DNA of 64,000 nucleotides from Prolixibacter sp. NT017 (GTDB lineage Bacteria > Bacteroidota > Bacteroidia > Bacteroidales > Prolixibacteraceae): contig NZ_BLAV01000001.1 in assembly GCF_009617875.1 (NCBI RefSeq), positions 5,077,406-5,141,405 on the forward strand, read 5' to 3'. Numbering within the stretch: the stretch's first letter is position 1; each line of letters starts with the position of its first letter. The notes under the pieces were generated by a model. The model searched no databases. It was given only the letters and a program-made list of their open reading frames with translations, and was not told the origin of the DNA. The position numbers and the translations under genes are program-made. This document shows positions 55,111 to 64,000 of this stretch, one piece after another.

Positions 55111-56015
55111 AAGTACTGGCACACATGTACCCGTTGGTATCCAAATCGGTACTGTGTGAACTGTTTGGGTTTAGCCGCCAGGCCTGGTACGATAGCAAAA
55201 AGCGTCACTCAGTAAAACAAATGCAGGAGGTGTTCATTTTAAAGCAGGTAAAATACTTCGCCGCGAACATCCCCGCATGGGAGCAGAGAAACTCCTTTTG
55301 TTATTACTGGCTTCCACACTACAGGAACACAATATCAAATACGGAAGAGACAAGTTTTTCAACCTGCTCGGGGAGCACGGTTTGTTGGTGCGGCGCCGTA
55401 AGCGGGGCCGAAAACCACTAATTCGAACCATTTTTACCGTAAATATCCCAATCTAATCCGGGATATCGAACTGGTCAGTTTCAGGCAGACTCTGGGTCAG
55501 TGATATTACTACCTGCGAACTGAAAAAGGGTTTGTCTACCTGTCCCTGGTAACCGATGCCTATTCGAAGAAAATTGTCGGATGGAGCCTCTGGCCCGACC
55601 TGACCAGTGAAGGGGCTTAAATGCCCTAAGAATGGCCGTTGCCGGCGAAGGTGTAAAGCCGAACCTGATTCATCACTCCGACAGGGGGATTCAGTATTGC
55701 TGCAATGATTACGTGAACTACCTGAGGGAGCTAAAATCGGCATATCAATGACCGAAAACGGAGACCCTTATGAAAATGCGGTAGCCGAACGTGTTAATGG
55801 TATTTTAAAGGGAGAGTACAGCTTACAGGATACTTTGCCGATTATCACGCAGCCCTGGAAGCGGTAAAAATCGCTGTATACAAATACAATCATAAACGGC
55901 GCATCGTAGTGTGGACATGATGTTCCCCACTGATGCACATAAGCAAACCGGAACATTAAAGAAACACTGGAAAAAGCGGTCCTATCCGTTGAAGCGTGAA
56001 TCAGGTGATACATAA
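55092..56015 (+). pseudogene. IS3-family transposase orfB (DDE integrase), several frameshifts and stops
   Basis: Pieces in different frames reassemble the IS3 Orf[69 protein letters not shown] (catalytic core), [25 protein letters not shown] (second Asp), ENGDPYENAVAERVNGILK (catalytic Glu) and a C-terminal end at 56015. At least four breaks are present, so the copy as written cannot make transposase. Confidence 0.8.
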
Positions 56016-56270
56016 AAATCTGTCGAACGAACCCGGTGTAAGAGAAAACCTGTGATGAGAGAACAGGAATAACAGGAGAGTTTCCGGCTACTTCAGGGTT
56101 TTTAGAAACAATCTGAACTCTGTTTTCAGGTTTTACTCTTACAAACGACGGACCGGGCAGGAAGATAAAAAGAAGTATATTTGGAATCCAGTTGTTACGA
56201 AATAACAAGCAACCGGACTCACCAATTAAGTATATAAATCTGTCAAGCTATTTTAGGGGAGGTCAAAAAA

Positions 56271-56286
56271 TATTTAGGAGAGGTCA
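56271..56286 (+). repeat. Second, partial copy of the IS right end
   Basis: TATTTAGGAGAGGTCA repeats the last 16 bases of the IS right terminal repeat with two differences, five bases beyond it. Suggests the remnant of a second, deleted IS copy or an imprecise excision/duplication event. Confidence 0.5.
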
Positions 56287-56287
56287 A

Positions 56288-56450
56288 TTGCTACACGTGC
56301 GGCATGGGCTGCTACAGGTCAGTGGTGCGTTGCTACACATACGGCGTGGCCTGCTACCTGTCAGTCTTGTTGCTACACATACGGCACGGCTTGCTACCAG
56401 TCAGTCGTGTGTTGCTTCGTGCGGGGTACTTACTGCTACACGCGGGTATC
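56288..56450. repeat. Imperfect tandem repeat of about 40-42 bp, three to four units
   Basis: TTGCTACAC or TTGCTTC starts recur at 56288, 56330, 56370 and 56412. Within each unit TACGGC and CTGCTACCTGTCAGTC-like segments recur with substitutions. The fourth unit is more diverged. The unit is not a multiple of three throughout, which argues against a coding repeat. Confidence 0.8.
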
Positions 56451-56505
56451 GGTGGGATGTGGCAGAGACTGAAAGCATTTCGTCCTAAAACGAATTTTCG
56501 GATGC

Positions 56506-56577
56506 AAAAAAGGTGTCCCTGTCGGTTAACTCCAGCGTTTGGAAACTGCAGAGCTACCTCGGGGACACCTTCTTTTT
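56506..56577 (-). terminator. Long-looped terminator after the M16 peptidase gene
   Basis: AAGGTGTCCC (56510-56519) pairs with GGGACACCTT (56562-56571); the A run at 56505-56511 is a T run on the minus strand. The 42-base loop may hold an inner hairpin. Confidence 0.6.
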
Positions 56578-56597
56578 TATCCTATCGGGAATGCCGG

Positions 56598-59402
56598 TTA
56601 TTTGTCTTTTGTTCCTTTTTCAGGAAGCAACGCAACACTTATGTAGTTGTTGAAATCCCAAACCCATTTGGCTGCCTTCTGCAATTCTTTTGGATTCAGG
56701 GCATTTACCTATTGAACTGGTTGAAGGTTGAGAAATCACCGTCATGATTCAGGTAGTACGATTTCAGTGCGCTCAGCCAGTAGCTGTTTTCACGGAGATT
56801 GGTTTCACGCTCACGCAACATCTTTTCCATTGCTTTGTGTACTTCTTCCTGAGACGGACCATTTTTGAGCAGATCCTTGATTCATCGAAAACAGCTGTTT
56901 TCAGTGTGTCAATTTTCTCCGGAGCGGTACCATAATAAATCGTCATGGTATATTCCGGTTCCGGAAGTTTATTGAACGAAGGTTGTGCTCCGATGTAATA
57001 TACACTGGATTTGTCCTCGCGAATGCTTTCCAGCAAACGGGTGGTGAGAATTTTAGCCAATGCGTCGAGTTCAACGATGTCTTTCGTATCGTAGTTCAGC
57101 TTACCATGGAATTGGATGTACTGAATACTTTTCGGTTCGGTTCCTTTATATACTTTCTTTCGACAGCACCTTTTGGACGGATACCAAATCCTTCCAGTGA
57201 TCGGTTTTACCGGTTGTAGGCAACGAAGCCAGGTAAGTTTCTACCAGGTTTCATTTTGTCGAAGTCGATGTTACCAACAAAGATGAATTTGAAATCGCCT
57301 GCATTGGAAAACCGGTCTTTATCGATAGCCTTGATGCGATCGAAATTCGCCTCTTTCAGGGTTTGTTTTGTCAAAGGACGAACCCACGGACTGTAATTGC
57401 TGGCAACCACGCGGAAGGTATCGGAGAAGGCCGCTTCCGGAGAAGCTTTCCGGTTGTCGAGCTGACTCTCCATCCGGGTCATGAAAGAGTTGAAGGCCGA
57501 TTGGTCAACGCGCGGATGAGTGAAATAGAGGTTCACCAGTTTCATCAGCGTTTCAACATCCTTTTTCGAAGAAGACCCCTGGAACCCTTGAGTAATCTGG
57601 CGGATAAACGGATCGACATTTGCTACTTTGCCGGCCAGTTTTTTGTCCAGCTCGGGAGCCGTAAAGTCAGAAAGTCCGCTCATCTGCATGATGGTAGCTG
57701 CAAAATCAGTGGAAACGTCGTCCGATGGCGAGTAAACCGAATATCCACCCGGTCCGTAAGCTGAGAAAAGAATTTCGTCATCTTTGAAATCCGTTTTCTT
57801 CAGAATGACTTTGGCACCATTGGAAAGTGTCCACTCTTCTGCATTTACTTCCGGAATTTTCTTCTCGCTGACAATCTTACCAGGAGTTGGTTGTTCAGGC
57901 ATCAGCGGTGCATCGGAAACCTGATCTTTATATGGCTTGATTTTAGCCGTGTCTACTTCCGCCAGAAGCTTTTTGACATCGTCGTTGGTCGGAACCGGAA
58001 CGCCTTTCACGTCCGGAGCGGTGATAATTACCACGCGGTTATCCGGTGTCAACCATTTTTTCGCAAGGGCGTCCACGTCAGCCAGGGTAATGGTTGGCAT
58101 CAATTCCTTATAATACTGATACTCCTTGTCAAGTCCCGGAACGGGCTCTTTCCGCTCCAGAAAGTTGCGGCTGTATTCGTTGGCAATACTGATAGATTGG
58201 CGTTTGTCACGATCGTTGTAAGCGGTTTCCATCGAGCTCATCATCGACGCTTTTGCACGCTTCAATTCACTTTCGGTAAAGCCATAATCTTTCACTCGCT
58301 GGTTCTCGATAAGCACGGCTTTCAATCCTTCCGGAATTTTTCCCGGATGGGTAACGACCATGGAGGAATAAACATCCACCGGGCCGACCAAGCCGCCATA
58401 GCTGGAGCGTGCAAATACAAACGGAGGATTTTCTTTTTGCGCAATTTCCGACAAACGAGCATTGATCATGCTGTTGTACAGGCTGTGCATCATCATTTCG
58501 CGGTAGCCACCAACGGTTGTGTCGAGCTCCATGGGATGCTTGATGTACAAATTAGCTGAAGAATAGGTTGCTTCGGGGTCGGTGACGACTTTGATGAGGG
58601 TACCTTTTTGGAAAGGAACATCGTATGAAGGCTTTTTGCGTTCGTTTTTGTGAATCGGAATTTGAGAGAATTTCTCTTTTACCTCCTGAACCATTTTTTT
58701 CTGGTCGAAATCGCCCACAACAATGACAGCTTGCAGATCGGGACGATACCAGTCGTTGCGGAAACGACGAACAGCTGACGGAGGACAACTGTCGACGACC
58801 GACATTTTCCCGATAGGTAAACGGTCGGCATAATGTGAATCTTTGAAGAACACCGGCAGCCACTGTTTCATCATGCGCTGCTGTGCACCTTGTCCGCCGC
58901 GCCACTCTTCGTGAATGACACCACGTTCTTTGTTAATTTCGTCGTTCGAATCGGTCACCTGGGAAGCCCAGTCGTAAAGAACCTGCAGGCCTTTGTTCAT
59001 ATATTTAGCGCTGTCGAGTGGTACTTTCAACATGTACACAGTCTGGTCGAAGCCGGTGTAAGCATTGATTTCCGGTCCGAATTCCATACCGATGGATTCG
59101 AAATAATTCACGAGCTCATTTTTGGGGAAATTTTTGGTCCCGTTGAAGCTCATGTGCTCGCAAAAGTGGGCGAGTCCCTGTTGGTCGTCATCTTCGAGAA
59201 TGGAGCCGGCTGATACAACCAGCATCAATTCTGCACGGTTTTTCGGGGTGTGGTTGGCCCGAACATAATAGGTTAGTCCGTTTTTCAATACACCTTTGTC
59301 CGTCTTCGGATCAAAAGGAATTTTAGCTTTTAAATCCGGCACCTGGGCATAAGAACCCATCGCCAAAAAAATGGTCAACAGACCAAGGATTAACTTTTTC
59401 AT
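56598..59402 (-). CDS. M16 family zinc peptidase (insulinase/pitrilysin type), frameshifted in its C-terminal quarter
   Basis: Signal peptide MKKLILGLLTIFLAMGSYAQ, then the active M16 domain with the inverted zinc motif HFCEH (residues 79-83) and the downstream Glu region. The clean frame (59402 down to 57207) breaks at VGNIDFDKMKP. The C-terminal M16 repeat is encoded in other frames: LASLPTT, IQFHGKLNYD, ALAKILTTRLLESIRED, KNGPSQEEVHKAMEKML, RENSYWLSALKSYYL and KELQKAAKWVWDFNNY, ending at a TAA at 56598. Five small indels (about 57243, 57184, 57158, 56881 and 56706) restore a protein of about 936 residues, the usual length. Periplasmic or secreted; substrate unknown. Confidence 0.82.
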
Positions 59403-59480
59403 AAGCAATTTGTCTTGGAATAAATAATTAATATGATTTTTGTGGGTGTTTCACAATTGGTATAGTGTTTGGCTAATTCG

Positions 59481-60308
59481 TTACAAATGTTGTCGAACAG
59501 CATACGAAAATCCGTCTTCATGGTGAGCCCGGCTGTTCCGGTAACGAAACTTCAATTCGTCTGGTGCATTGTCGACAACATACGAAAGCCGGGTGTAATC
59601 GAGCAATTCCATATCGTTAAAATCGTTTCCGATACCCAGCGTATTTTCTTTGGGAATACCTGTTAACTGGCAGACCGCTTCCACACCGTGTGCTTTGGTA
59701 ACTCCTTCCGGGAAGATTTCCATCCAGGTGAAATCGGGATGTAGCGGCGAAGTGGCCCGTATAACACTAACGTGCGGAAATTGCTTCAGTACTTTTTGCT
59801 TGATGACGTCAAAATGTTCTGCGTCGCGCGGAAGAAATATTAAAACCTGGGAAATGGGAAAAGCATCGTTTTCTTTTAATTGAACCGCGTCTCCCAACAC
59901 CTTGTGGTAATTGAGGTAACGTTCAAATTCTTCACAGGGGTTACTTCTCCACCAGGCAAAATGGTGATTGTCCGGAATTTCGCGCGAAACTTTGAAGTTG
60001 AGTTTTTCGGCCATCAGAAACTGAATAATTTCTCCTGCTTCATCGGCCGGAATACTCATGGCCATCAGCAACTTTTGTTGTTTCCAGTTAATCAAACCTG
60101 CACCAGAGCTGAAGATGACAAAATCAAACGGCATATCGGGCGTAAGTACCTGTTTTACCTTCATCAGATTTCTTCCGGTGGCTGCTACCCGGCATATTCC
60201 CAATTTTCCCAACTCTACCAGTGTTGCGTAGTCTGCTTTACTGATGGAATGATCTGCCTGCAACAGCGTGCCGTCCAGGTCGGTTATCACCATTTTTATT
60301 TCTGTCAT
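59481..60308 (-). CDS. Cof-type HAD-superfamily hydrolase
   Basis: A 275-residue phosphatase with the HAD motifs: DLDGTLL (nucleophile Asp10 and Asp12), AATGRN (motif 2), and LGIGNDFNDMELL (motif 4 with the metal aspartates). The large C2b-type cap domain between motifs 2 and 3 marks it as Cof/YidA-like. These act on small sugar or cofactor phosphates; the substrate here is not evident. It is in the same orientation as the M16 gene and 78 bases upstream of its start. Confidence 0.93.
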   Translation of the reverse strand: MTEIKMVITDLDGTLLQADHSISKADYATLVELGKLGICRVAATGRNLMKVKQVLTPDMPFDFVIFSSGAGLINWKQQKLLMAMSIPADEAGEIIQFLMAEKLNFKVSREIPDNHHFAWWRSNPCEEFERYLNYHKVLGDAVQLKENDAFPISQVLIFLPRDAEHFDVIKQKVLKQFPHVSVIRATSPLHPDFTWMEIFPEGVTKAHGVEAVCQLTGIPKENTLGIGNDFNDMELLDYTRLSYVVDNAPDELKFRYRNSRAHHEDGFSYAVRQHL

Positions 60309-60896
60309 TTGAAAAAAAAATAATCGAAATTATATTAGATAATCAATGGGTTAAGAATTTTGGGCCTGAAAAGTTAAAATTTCCCAAAAACCAATAGTCT
60401 TTCCGAATGTTTATCTGACGCCAGCCTGCGTCAAGCAGCCAGCAAACAACGTGCCGAAAAAATAATTTTGCCGGCAGAATGGTTGAAGTTACAATTCCTG
60501 AAGAAGGTTTAAAAGTGAAACTTTAAAATTTTAACAGAGGTTTGATTATATAACATAATTTGAAAGATTTAGCCGTTAAAGAAGGGGAGTCTTTTAGGGT
60601 GAAATATGTTTCCGGGTTGTTAAAAAATTGTTAAATTCGGGCGCCGGAAGAAATTAAGTTACCGTGTTTTATCATTTCTTTGTCGGTGAGCGATCGGGCC
60701 GGGGTTACCGTGGCGATGGTATTTGACCGAAGAAGGCTCGGAGCATATAGATTTTAAGGGATGTTGTTCGGTTCGTTGATGACATTACAACCTGTATTTT
60801 CTCTTCTTTTTTTTGTCAGGGGAATTGTATCTTTCGAATTCAAATTTTTGGCGTGTAGACAACCAAAATCAATGCATACAAAAATAACTAATAGAT
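60309..60896. other. Intergenic region between the HAD gene and the V-ATPase operon, 588 bp
   Basis: No convincing gene. It holds a small palindrome TGACGC-CAGCCT-GCGTCA (60416-60433), a pair of TTGTTAAA-type direct repeats (about 60617-60636) and, near the right end, TATCTTTC (60828-60835), a one-mismatch -7 box that may serve the V-ATPase operon. Confidence 0.5.
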
Positions 60897-61511
60897 ATGG
60901 ACAACAGACTTCAAGAGCTGACTGATAAGATTTATCAGGAAGGAATCTCGAAAGGAAACGAGGAGGCCGAAAAAATTGTGTCCGATGCCCGTGCGGAGGC
61001 AGAGAAAATTTTGGCTGAAGCAAAGAAGAAAGCTGAGAATATCGTTTCTGATGCCGAGAAAAAATCAGCCGAATTCGATCAAAACACCAAATCCGAACTC
61101 AAGCTGGCTTCCCGCCAGGCAGTTGATGCCCTGAAGCAAGAACTCGTCGGTATCATTAACGGTACCATTACTACTTCCGAAGTAAAAGCAGCGATGGGGG
61201 ATACCAAGTTTATCCAGAAAGCCATCGAAACTGCTGTGAAAAACTGGGCTGTACATAACGATGAAACCATCGACATGCAGGTTCTCATCCCCAAAGAGGA
61301 CGAAAAAGCCATCAGCGATTACTTTGCCGGTACTGCAAAAGGCGTGCTCGATAAAGGTTTTTCTATCGAAACAGTAAATGACCTGAAAGCTGGTTTCCAG
61401 GTGGCTCCGGCCGACGGAAGCTACAAGGTTAGCTTTACTGATGAGGATTTCATCAACTTCTTCAAAGAGTTCTTGCGTCCGAAAATCGTTGAACTTCTTT
61501 TCGAAAAGTAA
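60897..61511 (+). CDS. atpE: V-type ATPase subunit E
   Basis: A 204-residue peripheral-stalk subunit. Residues about 5-80 form an Ala/Glu/Lys-rich coiled coil (EEAEKIVSDARAEAEKILAE and repeats), followed by a globular C-terminal part (VLIPKEDEKAISDYF to PKIVELLFEK). It belongs to the V/A-type rotary ATPase stalk that links the catalytic head to the membrane motor. First gene of an operon whose next members are the DUF2764 gene and subunit A. Unlike its neighbours it is free of frameshifts. Confidence 0.9.
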   Translation: MDNRLQELTDKIYQEGISKGNEEAEKIVSDARAEAEKILAEAKKKAENIVSDAEKKSAEFDQNTKSELKLASRQAVDALKQELVGIINGTITTSEVKAAMGDTKFIQKAIETAVKNWAVHNDETIDMQVLIPKEDEKAISDYFAGTAKGVLDKGFSIETVNDLKAGFQVAPADGSYKVSFTDEDFINFFKEFLRPKIVELLFEK

Positions 61512-61676
61512 TAAGAACACAGGGTTAGTACCCAGTGCTTTTGGATGAGAACCTTTTACGAATGAGACAACCAACCGGGCCAGGATTCCTGTTCCATACT
61601 TTTGCTCAGCAAATCAAGGAATAAAAATCATTTTTACTGAATCCGGCAGGCTGTTTGTTTTGGAAAACCATTTCGA

Positions 61677-62525
61677 ATGAAAAAATATTACTGTCTGGTT
61701 GCCGGGCTTCCCGAAATTCGCATAGATGACAACAAACAGAACTTCGATTTGAAGGAGTTCAAGGAGGAGTTGCGTGCCAACTTGTCGGAAGGCGATTTTG
61801 AGTTGATCAAACTCTTCTACCGGAAATTCGACAACCTGAACCTGATAGCATACCTGAAAGATGCCGAGGCTAAACTTGACGACCGGGGAAATCTAACTCA
61901 GGATGACTTCACTGAAATCCTTCGGATGGTGAAGGAGGAAGAAATCCGAAAGATGAGCGAATTCCGGTGTACTTTAAAGAGTTTATTCCTGCCTGGCTCG
62001 AAGAAAAACCGCTGTTCCCCGATATGGCGTGGGAAGATCAGCTGGCAACGCTCTATTACGACGATGCCCTGAAATGCCGGAATGAATTCTTTAGCAGCTG
62101 GTTTGCCTTCAATCTGAATGTGCAGAATATCCTGACCGCTATCAACTGCCGGAACTATGACCTGGATCTGGGGCCGGCTATCGTTGGAAACAGCGAAATC
62201 GCCAATACCATTCGCGAAAGCAACTCGAAAGATTTTGGTCTGGCAGCCATCTTCCCTTACCTGGATGACGTGCTGCATATTTCTGAAGAGGCCAATCTTT
62301 ATGAACGTGAACGTCGCATTGATGCACTCCGTTGGAAGTGGCTCGAAGAAAATGCATTCTTCAAGTATTTCACGGTAGAGAAAGTCTTGCCTATCTGCTG
62401 CAACTCGAAATGATTGAACGATGGGTGAAACTGAGCCAGGAAACCGGCCTGAAGATTTTCCGCGATTTTGTTCAGGAACTGCAACACTCGTTCGAGTTCC
62501 CCGAAGAATTTAAATTAAAAAGTAA
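61677..62525 (+). CDS. DUF2764 family protein of the V-ATPase operon, frameshifted
   Basis: The N-terminus MKKYYCLVAGLPEI is clear. The frame breaks at about 61964 (one C lost in SEFPVYFKEFIPAW) and again at about 62389 (one G lost in KVLAYLLQLEMIERW). A further A missing just before 62521 would put a stop at 62523-62525, ten bases before subunit A, and make the length a whole number of codons (283 residues). DUF2764 proteins are found between the E and A subunit genes of bacterial V-type ATPase operons, and a role like subunit C (central-stalk socket) is a reasonable inference, not shown here. Confidence 0.75.
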
Positions 62526-62534
62526 ACAACGAAT

Positions 62535-64000
62535 ATGTCTACGCAAGGTAAAGTCAAAGGAATTATTGCCAACCTGGTGACAGTGGAAGCCGATGGTCCG
62601 GTAGCGCAGAACGAAATCTGCTACCTCCAGACCCGCGGTACCGACCTGATGGCTGAGGTGATTAAGGTCAATGGAGCCAACGCCTTTGTCCAGGTTTTCG
62701 AAAGCACCAGGGGACTGAAAATCGGTGATCCTGTGCGGTTCACCGGACATATGCTCGAAGTAACGCTCGGGCCAGGCATCCTCTCCAAAAACTACGATGG
62801 TCTGCAAAACGACCTCGACAAAATGGATGGTGTCTTCCTGAAAAGGGGAGATTATACCAATCCGCTGGATGATGACACTCTCTGGAACTTTAAGCCGCTG
62901 GCCAAGGCAGGCGACGAAGTGGAAGCTGCCAGCTGGCTGGGTGAGGTAAACGAGAATGGTAAACCTCACCGAATTATGGTGCCATTTGTGTTTGAAGGTA
63001 AATACACCGTTAAATCGGTTGTCGAAGCAGGCGAATATAAAATAAACGACACCATTGCTGTCTTGGTGGATGCCGACGGCAAAGAACACAACGTGACCAT
63101 GGTACAGAAGTGGCCGGTGAAAAAAGCCATTACTGCCTACCGGGAAAAACCCCGTCCGTTCAAACTGCTCGAAACCGGTGTTCGTACCATCGATACCATT
63201 AACCCGATTGTAGAAGGTGGTACAGGATTTATTCCCGGACCTTTCGGTACAGGTAAAACCGTATTGCAGCACGCTATCTCGAAGCAGGCGGAAGCTGATA
63301 TCGTGGTGATTGCTGCTTGTGGTGCGTGCCAACGGTAGTGGAAATCTTTACCGAGTTTCCCGAACTGGATGACCCGCACACGGGTCGGAACTGATGGAAC
63401 GTACCATCATCGTGGCAAACACCTCGAACATGCCGGTTGCTGCCCGTGAAGCGTCGGTTTACACCGCGATGACCCTTTCGGAATATTATCGTTCCATGGG
63501 ACTGAAGGTGCTGATGATGGCCGACTCTACTTCCCGTTGGGCTCAGGCCTTGCGTGAGATGTCGAACCGTTTGGAAGAGCTGCCCGGACAGGATGCATTC
63601 CCCGATGGACCTTTCGGCCGTTATTGCCAACTTCTACGCCCGTGCAGGTTTTGTTTACCTGAATAACGGTGAATCAGGTTCTGTAACCTTTATCGGTACG
63701 GTATCGCCTGCCGGTGGTAACCTGAAAGAGCCGGTAACTGAGTCGACCAAAAAAGTGGCCCGTTGTTTCTATGCATTGCAGCAGAGCCGCGCCGACGGAA
63801 AACGTTACCCGGCCATCAACCCAATCGAATCGTATTCCAAATACCTGGAATATCCCGAGTTCGAAGAAATATTGCGAAGCGTATTGGCGACAAGTGGATC
63901 GCTTCCATTAATGAACTGAAAACGATCCTACTTCGTGGACAGGAAGTTAGTGAGCAGATCAATATTCTTGGTGATGATGGTGTACCGGTGGAATATCACA
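62535..64000 (+). CDS. atpA: V-type ATPase catalytic subunit A (5' part, frameshifted, continues past window)
   Basis: Starts [21 protein letters not shown]. The catalytic subunit's blocks are present: the non-homologous insert region ([13 protein letters not shown]), Walker [12 protein letters not shown](ER)[26 protein letters not shown] and [15 protein letters not shown]. The first frame ends at 63338; the rest lies in other frames. Two-base losses near 63325 and 63334, a lost A near 63384, an extra C near 63600 and a lost base near 63873 restore a continuous V-ATPase A sequence. ATP-driven Na+ or H+ pumping or ATP synthesis; which ion cannot be told. Confidence 0.85.

Larger units (their letters stand above)
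54664..56265 (+). mobile_element. Decayed IS3-family insertion sequence, about 1.6 kb
   Basis: Imperfect terminal inverted repeats (19 of 24 positions): 54664-54687 on the left and 56242-56265 on the right, sharing AAATAGCTTGAC and the outer TG/CA ends. Inside are remnants of orfA and a DDE-type orfB in the IS3 order, joined by a programmed-frameshift heptamer. No matching target duplication is visible next to the ends. Confidence 0.82.

Noticed and set aside
54541..56450. CRISPR array
   Set aside because: The repeats are head-to-tail with no unique spacers and there are no cas genes.
56192..56747. Plus-strand frames across the 41-bp repeat with LLHVRHGLL-like repeats
   Set aside because: Product of the DNA repeat; units of 40 and 42 bp do not keep one frame and the frame runs into the M16 gene antisense.
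60811..60835. Full promoter for the V-ATPase operon
   Set aside because: TATCTTTC is one base off the -7 box and the nearest TTTTG is only 12 bases away, so only a weak mention is justified.
63320..63400. Intein or programmed frameshift in V-ATPase subunit A
   Set aside because: No inserted sequence is present; the breaks are one- and two-base gaps at several unrelated points, unlike an intein or a single recoding site.

Overview
The window comes from a member of the Bacteroidota, most likely class Bacteroidia and plausibly the Marinilabiliales/Prolixibacteraceae. The evidence is a SusC/SusD pair with glycoside hydrolases, a GldF-GldG gliding-type ABC component, a DUF4831 protein, a bacteroidetal-type dipeptidyl peptidase III, a V-type ATPase operon that includes a DUF2764 gene, and promoter boxes of the TAnnTTTG type. 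Family-level placement is inference; nothing in the window fixes a genus.

Layout. 1-4.3 kb: end of a DUF4831 gene, an MFS transporter with an unusually long loop, and pepD. 4.4-15.2 kb, minus strand: a D-threonine aldolase/D-serine dehydratase-like enzyme coupled to nicotinate phosphoribosyltransferase, purA, a Fur-family regulator, a RelA/SpoT stringent-response enzyme, then a four-gene heptose/glycan cluster (hddC, gmhA, hddA, glycosyltransferase). 15.4-22.9 kb, plus strand: surE, a small membrane protein, lpxB, a GldF-GldG fusion, dnaN, a DnaQ-type exonuclease and a fumarylacetoacetase-family hydrolase. 23-35.3 kb: mixed strands with an outer-membrane protein, an LVIVD-repeat lipoprotein, an NfeD/ClpP-type membrane protease, mqnA, purB, an MsbA-type ABC exporter, DPP III, a LytTR response regulator, a tRNA/rRNA methyltransferase and HU. 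35.6-38.8 kb: tRNA-Ser and tRNA-Trp, a LutA-like protein and htpG behind a probable sigma-54 promoter.

38.9-54.5 kb is the most striking accessory region: a polysaccharide utilization locus made of a membrane-spanning sensor/LuxR-type regulator, SusC, SusD, two GH144 proteins and two GH3 beta-glucosidases. GH144 is the endo-beta-1,2-glucanase family, so the locus is best read as a beta-1,2-glucan system: surface capture and cutting by SusC/SusD/GH144, then trimming of sophoro-oligosaccharides by the GH3 enzymes.

54.5-56.6 kb is a scar region: a 21-bp tandem repeat abutting a decayed IS3-family element with recognisable terminal inverted repeats, a second partial IS end, and a roughly 41-bp tandem repeat. 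56.6-64 kb holds an M16 peptidase, a Cof-type HAD phosphatase and the start of a V-type ATPase operon (E subunit, DUF2764, A subunit).

No frameshift was found in any gene before 51.78 kb. After it, both GH3 genes, the IS ORFs, the M16 peptidase, the DUF2764 gene and V-ATPase subunit A all carry frameshifts. They are mostly single-base losses, often in short homopolymers, and the reading frames close up when those bases are restored. I think a poorly polished stretch of consensus is more likely than gene decay, at least for the V-ATPase and M16 genes.
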